Shown piece after piece: positions 10,140-21,164 of a stretch of DNA of 64,000 nucleotides. The translations under genes and the position numbers were made by a program. The stretch is from the NCBI GenBank assembly GCA_963971285.1, contig OZ020244.1, forward strand, positions 37,324,001 to 37,388,000. The letters are read 5' to 3'. The DNA is from Astropecten irregularis (Eukaryota > Echinodermata > Asteroidea > Paxillosida > Astropectinidae). Position 1 is the first letter of the stretch; each line of letters begins with the position of its first letter. The notes below the pieces were generated by a model. It was not told the origin of the DNA and did no database searches. It was given only the letters and a program-made list of their open reading frames with translations.

Positions 10140-11623
10140 CTGAAAACAAATGAAACATCATTATTAAAGCCAGTAAAGCACCGATTTCGATGACTTTTCC
10201 TCGCGATACGTTTAGGCTAAACATTTTAAAGATCTGATGGCTGGGATGAAATCAAGGTGATCGGAAAAATGCATTCTTCCAAAATAAAGATGCTCCACGA
10301 TGCAGTATATACCTTGAAACGATTGGGTTGTTACACAAGAAGTTCAACCTTAGTGTCAACAAACATTGAGTATGTGGTGCTCATCTACTTCGTGAAGGCC
10401 AAAATGCCTAATTCGCATAATTCTCCTGACGATAAAAATCATGAATGAAGGCAAGTAAAAAACCATGTTTAGCGTTCCCGTTTGCCTCCTTTTTGAAAGC
10501 CTCATGTTTGTTTGTTTTTAAGTGTGAATTTCATAATTTTCATCGGAAAAATGATTTGTACAGCTGTTTCGATAATATTAGTAAAGCAACGGTCAAAATG
10601 GTAACATTTTTAGTCATTCTATGGTCTGTGGGTCCTGCCAATTGTTTTGGATAAAATAATGTGTCGGTCGACATTTTGGAAAAAAAGGGCCTCCTCCTTC
10701 CGACCCCCCCCCCCCCCCCAGCGGTACCCGCTGTGTTTTTGGAATCGATTCAACTAGTTGACCCAAACTAGCTCGTTTGCCAATATCTGCAATAAGCAGG
10801 AGGTTGTGGGTTCAGGGTAGAGGGATAGAGGGGTACATGCTTGCCATAACTCGATTAGGGTTTTCACCGATTTTCATTACTTTTAGCGGGATAGCCTTAT
10901 GGCTACGATAGGCCTCTATGAATTTTGCAGACTTGATGTTTGTGATATTTTTGAAAATAATGCGATCGGAAAACATTCCACTCTTCCAAAAGGAAGACGA
11001 TCCATGATGTAGAATATACATTGAAATGATCGGATTGTTACACATGGAAAAATTGTCACGCAAGTTAGATTATAGAAAAATGAATGAACATGAAGGAATA
11101 ATTTATAATTAAAAGGATCCTAACCAATACAGAAGTGATCAGTCGGTCATTTGTCATTACTTGAACGCAAATTATACAGAAAATCAAAGGATTAACCCGA
11201 GAGAGCAAAACATTATGGGAAAGAGGCTTACTCTAATCATGGAGGAAGGAATGCTCTAATTATAGAGGAAATCGCGGTTTACTCCATAATGGTTAAGGAC
11301 ATATGCGTGAAGATGAACATGTACATGTACCGCAGGTAAATTACCTCGGCATGATGCAGGGATATTAGCTGCGATATGTTATCAAAACTCAGACATTTTT
11401 TCCCGAAAAAATATGTTCTCCTTTGAACTAGTTGAGTACTTCCCCATTGGGGACAAATTTACTTCAACGGATTACACTATATTTCATTATAAAACAACCA
11501 AATGTTGTCGTTCAACAATATGCTGCTTTCTCTTCTCTCAATTAAAACACTGTATATTTCAACCAAATAACGAAGAATTTGGCTCTAGATGGATGATAAC
11601 TTAAAAAGTGAAAGGTTTCTTAC
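10140..11623. other. Intron of copy II with degenerate internal duplication
   Basis: No gene. Positions 10,180-10,340 and 10,860-11,050 are diverged copies of each other (GATCGGAAAA, CTTCCAAAA, GATTGGGTTGTTACACA-like), and 24,240-24,330 resembles the first part. A 14-17 bp poly-C tract lies near 10,705-10,720. Confidence 0.5.
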
Positions 11624-11668
11624 CTTGAGATGTGGTTACCTCAGTCTGTGTCTGAATCCCAGTTTGAT
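11624..11668 (-). CDS. 45-nt mini-exon of copy II
   Basis: Acceptor ATTATGATTACAG and donor CTCAAG|GTAAG bound a phase-1/phase-1 exon of exactly 15 codons encoding QTGIQTQTEVTTSQ. Its 3' half (QTEVTTSQ) and the following intron start closely resemble the end of the leader exon (QTEKTTPQ, then GTAAG), about 200 bp upstream. It therefore looks like a local duplication of the leader-exon end. It was not found in copies I, III or IV. Confidence 0.6.
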
Positions 11669-11863
11669 CTGTAATCATAATTAACCATCAGAATGCATCA
11701 ATAAATTAAAAAGAAATAAATATCGCGTAATTTTTTTTACGACATGATTTCGTATTCTACGTCGACTTTTCAGGACAAATTCGCCTCAACAATTGCTGCT
11801 TTCCATCTTTGTCATTTTATAAGATTTGATGAAAAATAGCATAAAATGTAAGATATTTCTTAC

Positions 11864-12065
11864 CTTGGGGTGTGGTTTTCTCAGTCTGTGCACGGCACTT
11901 GGATCTGAAATTGGCAAATGCCTTTGCCCGCATCGAGGCAAGATCATCCCCCGGTTCGGCAAGGGTCATAGCGCCGCAGGATTCCCCTCTCACACTCAGC
12001 AAGGAAACCATGATTGCCAAAGCAAGTGGCAAGATAAGAACCATCACATTACGTGAGGACCGCAT
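11864..12065 (-). CDS. Leader exon (copy II) of secreted EGF-family protein
   Basis: A 202-nt exon starting at the ATG with A at 12,065 and ending CAAG|GTAAG, phase 1. It encodes MRSSRNVMVLILPLALAI, a signal peptide, then a short mature region (ESCGAM, DDLASMRAKAF, SKCRAQTEKTTPQ). Likely cleavage is after VRG or, here, SVRG. The product should be secreted with C-terminal EGF-like modules supplied by downstream exons (mini-exon 11,624-11,668 and EGF exon 10,020-10,139). A TATA-like sequence lies about 75 bp upstream. It differs from copies I, III and IV at only a few residues. Confidence 0.75.
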
Positions 12066-12260
12066 CTTGGCTCCAAATCCCAAACTGCAGTCCACCAGTC
12101 GAAACTTTGTTCTTGTTGATGATGGGCTTCACGACGTGTTATATTAGATGACTGCAACTCAAAGTGACAGACTGCCGCAGATCCCTAGGTGACTCTGCAT
12201 CCATAACAACTACGTTTAATTTCCAATTGTAACCATGACAACGCTTTAGCATGACAACGC
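12066..12260 (-). promoter_or_regulatory. Core promoter and 5' leader of copy II
   Basis: The minus strand carries AATATAA (12,139-12,145) about 75 bp before the ATG, then a leader conserved in copy III (25,560-25,690) and in the displaced leaders at 4,492-4,600 and 58,633-58,750. Upstream, GGGATCTGCGGCAGTC is also conserved in all four. Conservation and position suggest a TATA-type promoter; no transcript start is visible in the sequence itself. Confidence 0.5.
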
Positions 12261-13640
12261 TTTAGCTTTGGAGGTTTTTCCCGCAATTTAATTAGGTCTG
12301 TGTGTGTGACCTGAACCTGAACTGTGAAGTGACATGGCTAGCTGCTGGTGGATATCGGTAAATGAGATAACATTCTGTAATGGAGCTTCATGAGATTTTG
12401 ACAGAATTTGCTTGTAAAGGCAAAGATTTCCCTCTGAATTGAATAATCTGAGTAACCAGAATTAAATTTCATATTATTATTGTGTTTAATTGATCAGAGC
12501 CAGTTCACTCCCGAAACACTCTCTAGGAGTTTACAACACCAACCCTCCCAGTAATATTTCAAAGTACAAATACCAATCAAAGAAAGTTAGACATCTCTGA
12601 TTATATCTGTTAGACAACTGTGTTTATTTGATTAGAGCCAGTTAACACCTCTCTAGGAGTTTACAACACTCACCCTCCCACTAGTATTTCAAAGTACAAA
12701 TACCAATCAAAGAAACAGACATCTGTAGCCTATTTCAAATGTCCATTGACTCCCGGATGCAGAAAGGTTAGCATAAAGTGCCTTGCTGAAGGAGGCAAGC
12801 TCCATAATATCCATGACCTGGTTTGAAACCACAATATATGGAATATTCTACAAGATCTTGAGTTGTACGCGATCATTGCATTTCCACAGTTCATCACTTT
12901 GGTAAATGCCGTCGAGTAAAATACCAGTTTTGTGCTTGAATTACTATACCACCTGATACGGGTATGGCAGAGAAATTATTAACAAGTCGGTGAATTCGAA
13001 TGAAATATTATTATTGAAAACTAAACAAAGAAAAATTTACTCCAGTCAATTTTTCTTTGTCCAGTTTTCAATGACTTTAAACTCAGCCAGTTTCCCTTGT
13101 GGTTTTTGATGAAATATTATTAGCTAGCCGGTGTTAAATCACCTTGGCTGCCTGCTTTATTGGTAGGTATGGTGCGGTCGCTCTTTAATTAAAAACGTAG
13201 CTGTACAGTGTTATATCTTCAAGGTGAATACAATTGCTTATTGTGAACAGGTTGCCACCAATATCATGTATAGAAGGATGCTTTTATTAATTGATGATGA
13301 CGATGCACATGTGCATTTATATAATTATCGCTATTTTTTCTGTGTGAACAAATTCAAAAGCGCTGGCTCCACCAACATTTACTTATCACTACATTCCTGA
13401 AAAGTAGGTTTTGGGCCCGGATTTGAAGTTTTCAAGTCCCATTTTATTTCGGAGAGCAGGATGAGTGAATTTCAGAGCCGTTGAGCTAATGATGAGAAGG
13501 TATCATCCCGTATGTCCCCAGTCTTGTCCAAGGAACCTGGAGGACATTTCCTGGGGTACAAGCCAGGCCGTCCGTGGGGATGGCGTAATACTTTGATTGG
13601 AGATGATATGTATTTTCCGAACAAGATCTTGTCTTGAGGG
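12261..13640. other. Intergenic sequence upstream of copy II
   Basis: No gene recognised. It contains a direct duplication of about 120 bp (12,480-12,600 and 12,619-12,725, sharing TCTCTAGGAGTTTACAACAC and AGTACAAATACCAATCAAAG) and a hairpin at 13,015-13,068. Confidence 0.5.
13015..13068. repeat. Hairpin of about 20-bp arms
   Basis: GAAAACTAAACAAAGAAAAA pairs with the downstream TTTTTCTTTGTCCAGTTTTC around a loop of about a dozen bases. It may be a tiny palindromic MITE remnant; function unknown. Confidence 0.5.
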
Positions 13641-13649
13641 AACGAGTAC

Positions 13650-14325
13650 TCGCATGAATTTCTTTGGCTTAGCGATCGACACTTTTGCCAAGGATATACA
13701 GATCCCTTCAGACAATTTCCTTGGTCATGGACAAATAATTAGATAATCCATTGAGTAAACAAAAACTTACATTGCGCGAACTTCAATCATTGGAGTTCAG
13801 CTTTAGGCTGTGCATCCTGACCGTGCATTACTGCGTCGCGTAGATTTAACTTGTGGCGTTCAAAAGCCTCATCATATGGGGTGCGAGCAGACATGCTGGA
13901 TTGGAGGGACATTTTGACCAATTTGAAGGGTTCAGTCATAAAACCTGAGCACTCAAGCGACAATTTACACTTGTACACTGACTCTTCGACTGAGATATTT
14001 CTTCTTTTGGGGGGAGGGGGAGGGCGTTGGAAAAAGGCCTCTGGCAATTCGTCCGAGGAAGCCGTCAACTGCGTTTCTCGTGTTTCTCCAATTGTGCTTG
14101 CGTTGCGTTTTGGGGATCAGTGTTATGAAATAAACGGGTAGTGTTTTGGTCTGATAATCATGCATTTGTCGTCATAATCAATCGTCAAACTTCAACCAAC
14201 TGTCCAATGATCATGAAATGGTCCGTATGCTTGTTATCCGTTGTCAATATTTGAATATTTATTTTAAAGCGCGCCATGTCCCCAGCACTGATAACGGTAT
14301 CGCTGACCCACTCTCTCGCTTTCAG
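13650..14325 (+). pseudogene. DIRS-like RT-RNase H relic, part 1
   Basis: Read in several frames, this stretch matches the Ngaro-like RT-RH at 49,309-50,904 in order. NFFGLAIDTFAKDIQIP corresponds to YLGLEID, TLRELQSL to the next block, and RALLRRVDLTCGVQKPHH to GRAFMGRVIALTRGLTKPYH. SPIVLALRFGDQ and SDNHAFVVIINRQTS are the RNase H core, followed by ARHVPSTDNGIADPLSRFQ. It is clearly a tyrosine-recombinase-type retroelement but has several frameshifts, so it is old. It is interrupted at the CAG of the FQ codon boundary by the Harbinger-type element and resumes at 16,642. Confidence 0.75.
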
Positions 14326-14527
14326 GGGCCAATTTCACGGCGCTGCTAAGCACGCGTTTTTTGCTAACCGACCGCCCCTTAGCAAATTTTCCATTTCACG
14401 GCGACCGTAAGCAGACGTTTTTTGCTTAAAGCACTTAGCAAGCCTTTTGGCATGCTAAGTGGTGGTATTTTGTGCTAAGATCCGCGGCCATCTTGGTTCG
14501 TCGCGTAAAAAAAACCACAATGTAAAT

Positions 14528-14644
14528 ATGGTATTTGGACGTATAAAACGACGTGAACGACGTCGAAATCTCCCACGACGAATATTCCGTGATCGGGAAA
14601 ACCCGTTGAGGTGTTTACAGAGAGGAAAATGTGGGCCTGTTTGA
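14528..14644 (+). pseudogene. Harbinger transposase N-terminal remnant
   Basis: Reads MVFGRIKRRERRRNLPRR then IFRDRENPL, resembling the Arg-rich N-terminus followed by (V/I)FRDRxNPLD typical of animal Harbinger transposases. The frame ends a few residues later and no DDE region follows. Recognition rests on this one short block. Confidence 0.45.
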
Positions 14645-15663
14645 ATAAAAAGTGGCCGTAATGTTATCCGGAATTCACAGACCGAACGTACGTTGCATGG
14701 CCGGCTCTGTACCCTCGCTATAGCATAACGTTAGGCCTACTACTAAAAAGTACTAGTACTACTACTACTAGTAGTAGTAACTTGTTAGTACTACTTTCGT
14801 ATTTTGTAATATTGTGGTATCACTATTAATATTATTAGGCCTTTCTAGGGACACAGACCATAACTTTATAAGAATAGTCCTTCCATGTATCCACGGCATA
14901 GAGGACTATTGATAGAAGTAGAACCGTGAAGGCCATCACTATGATCCAATTGATCGGCAAAGACCGAAAACAAATCATTTTCCCCGATCCCCAATTAGTC
15001 CAAGATGTGGAAGCGCTGAAGAAAACAGGGTTTCCATTTACTGAGTGGCTGGTAATGACAAGAATCAAGCAAATTAGGCCTAGCCTTATCGTTAATTTCT
15101 TTAAAAACTTTGTAACTTGGGCACGCTGGCGTTGGCTCCCGGCAAGGAAATTATAGGCCTATGAACTTTTTTCCAATTTTGGAATTGAATAGTGTTTTTT
15201 TTTATCTAGGCCTATCCAACGTTAAACTTTTTACATTTTACTCACGATACATTCAACAGCAGCACTTGTACTTTGTAGTTAGTTGGAAAAGTACATGGAC
15301 GGACAGGAGTCAAAATAATTCTAATAACATTATAGGCCTATTGTACAATGTGTACAAACGTAGAAATAAAATATCACGGTGGACAAGTCATGTCGAGCTC
15401 AATTACTTCATGCAAAAGTGACTAGACTGCAGCAGTAGTGAAGCAAAAAAATGTACTGCATACAGTACATGCACAAAATTATGTTTGTATCAAATTGATA
15501 CATTGTATCAATTTTTTCTATGGGTCGAACATAGGTCACCGTTACTCTACCCAAACACCGCATAATGTTTACAAACAAACACTGACAGTACCGCGCCGAG
15601 TGTGAAAGAAAAAAGAATAGAACTTCCATTACTGGAACTTCATTTAACCAAAATTTAAAATAA

Positions 15664-16038
15664 GGGCGCCCCTTTTTAATACTGTGGTTCTCATTTCCGA
15701 CCGACCCATATTTTGGGCGCCGACCCTGTCAGAATGGCATAATATAAAAAAAAAATAAAACAATTCCCAGAATTTCTGGAGAAAAAAAAATTCTCCAAAA
15801 ATTCTGGGAATTCTTTTTTTGTTTGCCAATAGGCCTACAATTTTATACTTTGTATCACTAAAATAATACAAAAATATTCAAACGCGATTACAGTGAATAC
15901 AATGAACATCATTTCCTTTCGGTTTTTGTGTATTCAGCCAGGTTTTTTTTCCACCAAACTTTTCTTCCTTTTTCCACCGACCGACCCTCCCTCAAGGTGA
16001 ACAAGAAATGAGAACCAAAGTTATAAAAAGTGGCGCCC
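15664..16038. mobile_element. TAA-flanked MITE nested in the Harbinger-type element
   Basis: Inverted ends GGGCGCCCCTTTTTAATA and, from the other side, GGGCGCCACTTTTTATAA continue into GGTTCTCATTTC. TAA flanks both ends (15,661-15,663 and 16,039-16,041), a TWA-type duplication usual for PIF/Harbinger MITEs. It also contains a strong hairpin at about 15,768-15,812 (CCCAGAATTTCTGGAGAA and its complement). Confidence 0.7.
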
Positions 16039-16641
16039 TAATCATATAAAAGAAATCGTTTATTCCACTTCGGCCCAACAAAGATGAAACCGCCTATTAA
16101 AATGTAATAAATTATAATATGTATTATGGGGAATATTTCAGAGGTCGACGTAGGCCATAAGTCAAATAGTAATTCGTCCTATGTTAACAACTATGACAAT
16201 TTCAGATTCATGCATTTACAGCCTCCCTACCTCTCCCTCAATTAGCTGCAAATTTACGTTTGTCAGCTTTGAACCTTTGGGAGGACATTACATGATGTAT
16301 ATTACATGCTTTTCTAATACGTATTTTGTGGCCAAAGCAATATATATCTATCGCCGATGAAAACAGCGAGGATTTGTGTTTGATTTCTTCATTGGCATGG
16401 CCATTATTGTCACGGTGATGTGATAGCAGACGACTCTCACTGAGAATCTCACGAAGCAGACGATAACGACCAAAAGTTGCACTAAAACGACGTTTTAAGA
16501 TGCGCGCGCATACATTTCCTGTGCTAAGCATAGCAGGCAAGTAACGGTCGCCGTGAAATACGCTTGCGCCTTAGCAAATTTTTCTGCTATGCTAAGCACG
16601 AGAATTTGCTTACTGCTTAAGCAGCGCCGTGAAATTGGCCC

Positions 16642-17400
16642 CAGATGGGCAGATTTGGGCAGATGGGTATAGATACCACTATTACTCCCTTGTCAGCAGA
16701 CCTCTAGAGCAGCTTCAATTAAAAGTTCAGAGTCGTTTATTTTATCCTGTTGCACCCAGTACTTATGCAGTTTACCAACATGCTTGGCAATTTTTCTGAT
16801 GGTTTATTTTGCGTCATGGTTTTTCTCGTCATTCTCATCCGACCGTAAGCTTCCCCTTTGCGTATATATGTATGTAGTTTGCCAGATATAACCCAATATT
16901 TTATTGATAAAAGGTTTTTGGGTGGTTGTCGGCACCGTAACAAAATAGCCGTGATTTCTGACACCAAATTACTTATTAAGTATATAAGTTTGTTCTAGTC
17001 AGTTTGAAGTGTTACTATTTCGTGTCGCCTTCCTTTTGGGAATGTTGCGTTCATGCGAGTTTAGTGAGCTAACTGCACCGACTCGTAGTACAAACGCACC
17101 GTTAAGACGTTACTATATTTCTTTTCGTCATCTCCTTTCTGAGGATGTAGTCAATCTCAATGTCCGTTTTTCTAGTACCGATCAATATGGCAATGGATGT
17201 GTAATTGGCATTCCCACTGTTTCAGGTTACGATAAGTCCTTGTGCCACGTTAATGCCGCCATGCAATATTTGCGTGACGGGCCGCAGCACCATACTCATT
17301 TTATTGCACATTTCCGTTTCACGTCCCATTCTTTACCAATTGGTGCAGCCACATCAACGGCTATGGCTGGCATTCCTAAGCATGAAATACAGATGATGTT
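16642..17400 (+). pseudogene. DIRS-like relic, part 2: RNase H tail and tyrosine recombinase
   Basis: Begins MGRFGQMGIDTTITPL, continuing the SRFQ of part 1. From 17,009 an open frame reads LFRVAFLLGMLRSCEFSELT, equivalent to the FGFMRVGEFT block containing the first catalytic Arg of the intact recombinase at 48,380-49,315. DxxSLCHVNAAMQYL-like residues then match ICPVNALQDYV. The C-terminal HxxR and Tyr region was not found before sequence of the 17.4-kb flanking block takes over, so the enzyme is inactive. Confidence 0.6.
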
Positions 17401-17690
17401 TAGGCTTATCATATCAGAAGCCATACGACAAACCAATGACACAACTCAGACAAAACATAATTCTACTGACAATTTATTTATATCCACATCTTCAACCAAG
17501 TATACATGTACATAATTACAATAATGCAATCTTTTGATTGGAACATAGGCTGAACTTACATTTGAAAAATCGTGTATTCCTAAGATAGGGTCACTAAAGT
17601 AATATTTGTGCAATCATTTTTTAGCTGTTAGGGGTAAGAACCTTACTGAATTGAACTAACCTGAATATTCAGTGAATGTATACATTCTGG
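17401..17690. repeat. Part of the copy III 3'-flank block
   Basis: Matches 26,690-26,760 and 60,450-60,500 (CAATGACxCAACTCA, ATTCTACTTAC-like). No gene. Confidence 0.5.
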
Positions 17691-18960
17691 GTTCAAAAGG
17701 CTATAGTCAACCAAGCTCCCGTCCAAGTCCATCAGACCCTTCAGAATGTCAAACTTCATAAACCAAACACATGGAAAGAAGAATATGCAGCGCCGTTAAA
17801 TTCCTTTCCAGCGACAGGTCCTTCTAGGAAGGTTCCTAGACAAAACCAAATTCCACCGACAAGTCCATCCACATCAAGTCTGTCGTCAAGGGCAACATAT
17901 AACCTTTGACCTCAAGGTGATGTAGGACATGTCAAGGGGAGCCTACCGAGGCCTCCAAAAGGACCCCATCTTAACAATCGAGACGAAAATTATCAACCAG
18001 CTCCACTCCCAAAACCTAGTCCAGGCTAACATTGTCGACACCTATCAACATCTCAGACAAAAATTCCCAAGCTCACTGAACCACATCCTCCCATCCTTGC
18101 CTCCATGTGGTCTCCGAGTTAACAACACTTCCAGATGTACTTCAGCAAGATCCTCCACCCAATAATAGTCAACCTCCACTCACGTTTACTCCAGCTAGTC
18201 TGTCAACATTACCCTGAATCTCCAGCTCAGTCTGACATGCTGGTTAGTTCTGAGATCGTGTCCCTATTCACTAATGCCCCAGCCATCGATGCTCGTCTCT
18301 TCAATAAGGAACACCTGCAACATGGCCGCACCCTTCAGACCGGTGCACCCTCACAGACTCAGATCCGTGATCTCCTCACAACCTGCGTGTCGCCATCATG
18401 TCTCAAGTTGAGGGACTAGCTGGGACCGATTTCATTAACACTTTGCGATCATCGCTAAAGCCAAACTCTATCGCCAGATGGAAAATCGATCGTTATTTTG
18501 AGTAGCAATTTTCCGTTAAGCGATGGATTGGGGCTTTTGCGATGATCGCAAAGTGCTGGTGAAATCTGCCCCAGGTCTACGAACAAACCACTTGGGTCAC
18601 CATGTAATCCTCCATATCCCCCGTCTTGTAGCAGATTTGTACATAGAGGAATTGGAGCTAGACTCCATCAAGAATGCTGAGCAGTGCGTGTGGCTACGCT
18701 ATTAGATGATGCCTCTGTAGTCAGCCCTTGATGGTTTCCTTGAATACCTCAACCACCGATATCCACTCACCAAGTTCACTTTGGAACTGAAGAGCAACAA
18801 GACTTCTGAAGGAACATCTAGCTCATCGTTAAGCATGTCTTTGATCACGACCATCTTATCAACTGGAACAATGCTAAACTCATCGCCCCATAGGCCTCTA
18901 TACTTCACTACAGTCCATCACTCCTCCTGACGCACAACAGAGCACACATGTACATGTACA
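17690..18960 (+). pseudogene. Penelope-like element RT relic
   Basis: Broken frames include SSEIVSLFTNAPAIDARL, close to the SFDVVSLFTNVP motif of Penelope-like RTs, then IRDLLTTC. After a nested MITE come IPRLVADLYIEELE (equivalent to the SPxxANLYMExFE block) and DHDHLINWNNAKLIAP, similar to the HxxNWDNAKV linker before the GIY-YIG domain. A shorter fragment of the same tail lies at 26,930-27,120. Many stops; not functional. Confidence 0.7.
18423..18571. mobile_element. 149-bp palindromic MITE in the Penelope relic
   Basis: Ends GGACCGATTTCATTAACA and, inverted, GGGCAGATTTCACCAGCA continue into CACTTTGCGATCATCGC on both arms. Flanked by CTG and CAG, compatible with a CWG-type Harbinger target. 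Its removal joins TTC at the end of the SLFTN segment with the ADLY segment. Confidence 0.6.
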
Positions 18961-19935
18961 CATTTCAATTACCACTAACTTTTGAAATTGTGGATTACTG
19001 TCTGGTGTTTTTGTTTTTACTCAGGTGGGTGGGGGTTGTTATAGCAACTTTTAAAAACAAATCATGGGATATGTATCACATAGTGAATGATTTAACAAAA
19101 GGATTTAGCAGAATTTTCCCTTTTTCAAATATGACGTTATTAATAACGTCATATTTGAAAAATTGAAAATTTCTGTAATTTTGGTGTAATTTGATCTGAC
19201 AGGCTGGGCTTATAACTGTCATGATTTATAAGTATCAATCTCCTTCTTGGAAAGCAATTAAGCATGTTCAAGTGAATACATGTCTTTTCGTATAGAGAAT
19301 AAGGTTTTAGCATTTTTTCTGTGCCACCAAAAAACACCATAAACTGAAGAAAAAAAATGTTCTTAGATAATGGTGATGTTCTTTCTCTTGCAGCAAGTTG
19401 TCGTAATTATACCAAGCTATTTTGGTGTCAAATTACCTGGCTTTAATAATAACATGTTCACTATGGTACTGAAAAATGATATGTGTGCTCTGGCAGTCTA
19501 AACTTGGCAGTCTCTTCCGGGTGCAGATACAAAGTTTGAAAATTATCCCAGGTGAATGAAATCCCAAGTTACATTTATGAAGACAATTATTATACATTAC
19601 TCATTAAATATCAACAGATCTAAACGAATATCACAGCAATAATAAACAATGAAAATCATATAATGTCTGCATTTCATAAGCTTCTGTTTACTAAGAGTTT
19701 TTAATGATGCAAAGCATATTTCACCACACAAAGCTTCTTTTGAGACATTACTTTGGCGAGATGATTATGTATTTTGTACAGTCAAAGCTTGTCCAGGCAT
19801 TCATCTTGATTAAAACAAATCATCTCCATTGCAGTTTACATGCATGTTAATAGAAGTCACACAAATCACGATCCATAACAGCTAATGTGCAATACAATCT
19901 GACGGTATTAAGTTGTGCATTAGTTTCAGTCTATG
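18961..19935. repeat. Copy III 3'-flank block
   Basis: Same order of repeated phrases as 7,700-8,450 and 60,700-61,479. No gene. Contains a perfect palindrome at 19,121-19,162. Confidence 0.6.
19121..19162. repeat. Perfect 42-bp palindrome
   Basis: The arm TTTTTCAAATATGACGTTAT plus one base is followed by its exact reverse complement with no spacer, centred on TTAA. Each arm holds TGACGT, the CREB/ATF core. Homologous blocks at 7.7, 27.3 and 60.7 kb do not show the same palindrome. Confidence 0.8.
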
Positions 19936-20110
19936 CTGTTTGCTCAGTCTTACAATAGTAGGCAGTTGAATCTGGGTATGAATTAGCAACTAGAACTCTT
20001 GACCTAAAGCAAGAACAAGGATTGTGCAGGTGTCTGTCTACAGTGTAGCTCCAAGCAGCATAACCATTGGGATGATAACAATTCCATATGGATGATACCT
20101 TCAAGTTGAC
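19936..20110 (-). pseudogene. Terminal-exon block of EGF-family copy III, frameshifted
   Basis: Matches the last exon of copies II, IV and V (CLELHCRQTPAQSL, ANSYPDSTAYYCKTEQTA then stop). A 5-nt deletion after CCTTGTTCTT removes the frame shared by the others. The preceding exon (GKSYTPRTHATFVF) was not found. Copy III therefore probably lacks the canonical C-terminus. Confidence 0.5.
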
Positions 20111-21164
20111 TTCTCAATATAGTATCTCTGAAAATTAATATAATAAACGCATCGCATTAGCTTTAAAATGTTCGTTACAAAGGGTGAAAAGGTTGAGGAA
20201 CATTTCATGGCCAGAATTCACCTATATAATTCACAGTTCATGATCTAAATAACAGGAACGCTTTGTAAAGCAAGGAGTATCATTCTTTTCTTTCTGCATT
20301 GTTGATGTCCAACCCAGTGCGCTTGTAGGGGGAGGGGTTGCTAGGGGGCATACTCCTAATAAGACATAACAGAATTGTTAGAAGAAGGGTCTTGCCCCCC
20401 CCCCCCCCCCCCCCCGAATAAATGAATGATCCCTTGGGTTTAAGTAAGAAAATCATTTATGAGTTTCCTTGTTAATGAAGTAATTTTTCAATACAAACGA
20501 GCAATATGTCGCCTACAAACATCGCGTTGTTGCTATTTTTTTTAAAAATCGATACCATTTTTAAAACAATTTAATGCTTCCTTACTAGAAATGCAATCAC
20601 CCTGGCCAACAAACGAACAAACAAACGAACACGAAATAATTAAGACCAATGATCTACTCTATACATTTAAAAGAAAGACTGGGAAGTAGAAAAATCTATA
20701 CTTCATTAAAATGAATATCCACACGACCATTACATCTTTTTGATGGATAATTTTTCCAATGTGTACAACTTATTGGGTAATGTATTTGTGTAACCCGTGG
20801 TTCACCTTCCAAAGTAACAGGAACCAAATTTCATATCAATTTATTTCCTTTTTGTAAAAACTCTTGACTTCACACAATTCATCATTTAACGTACATGTAA
20901 AACTCTGTTTTATAGTCAGAACAAAACAAGTCAAAGAATATAAAATTCACAAAGTTGAAAAATCACAAATTACATACAATGTGAGTAAAAGCACAGGATC
21001 CCGTTAAATTAAATACAATTTGAGCATGTGGTCAGTATGATGGCAAAGTTCGGAGTACCAAGCTTGGTCAAACTTATGGGAAATATGTTGCCTAGACCGT
21101 GGCTTTTCACATGACTAGTCCAGTCTTTCATTGGACAATTGAAAGAAATCACACACGACCTTAA
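20111..21164. other. Noncoding stretch downstream of copy III EGF exon
   Basis: AT-rich; no exon or RNA seen. A pure poly-C run of about 20 bp lies near 20,395-20,415. A (GAACAAAC)-like short repeat occurs near 20,610. Confidence 0.5.

Larger units (their letters stand above)
14326..16641. mobile_element. PIF/Harbinger-type element, probably nonautonomous
   Basis: Ends are inverted repeats beginning GGGCCAATTTCACGGCGCTG. A CAG trinucleotide is duplicated on both sides (14,323-14,325 and 16,642-16,644); CWG target duplications are known for some Harbinger elements. The insertion splits the DIRS relic, and removing it joins SRFQ to MGRF as in the intact Ngaro SRFQIQRF. A possible transposase start lies at 14,528-14,644, but no full transposase is present in the 2.3 kb. 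Internal features include a TAA-flanked MITE. Confidence 0.75.

Noticed and set aside
10140..10224. Alternative signal-peptide start (MFSLNVSRGKVIEIGALLAL) reading into the EGF exon at 10,020
   Set aside because: A strong acceptor (TTTGTTTTCAG) at 10,140 and similarity of this stretch to intron repeats at 10.9 and 24.3 kb favour intron sequence; kept only as a remote possibility of an alternative first exon.
16238..16540. 100-residue minus-strand ORF inside the Harbinger-type element as a Myb-like or transposase protein
   Set aside because: No recognisable Myb or DDE motif; basic composition alone is not evidence.
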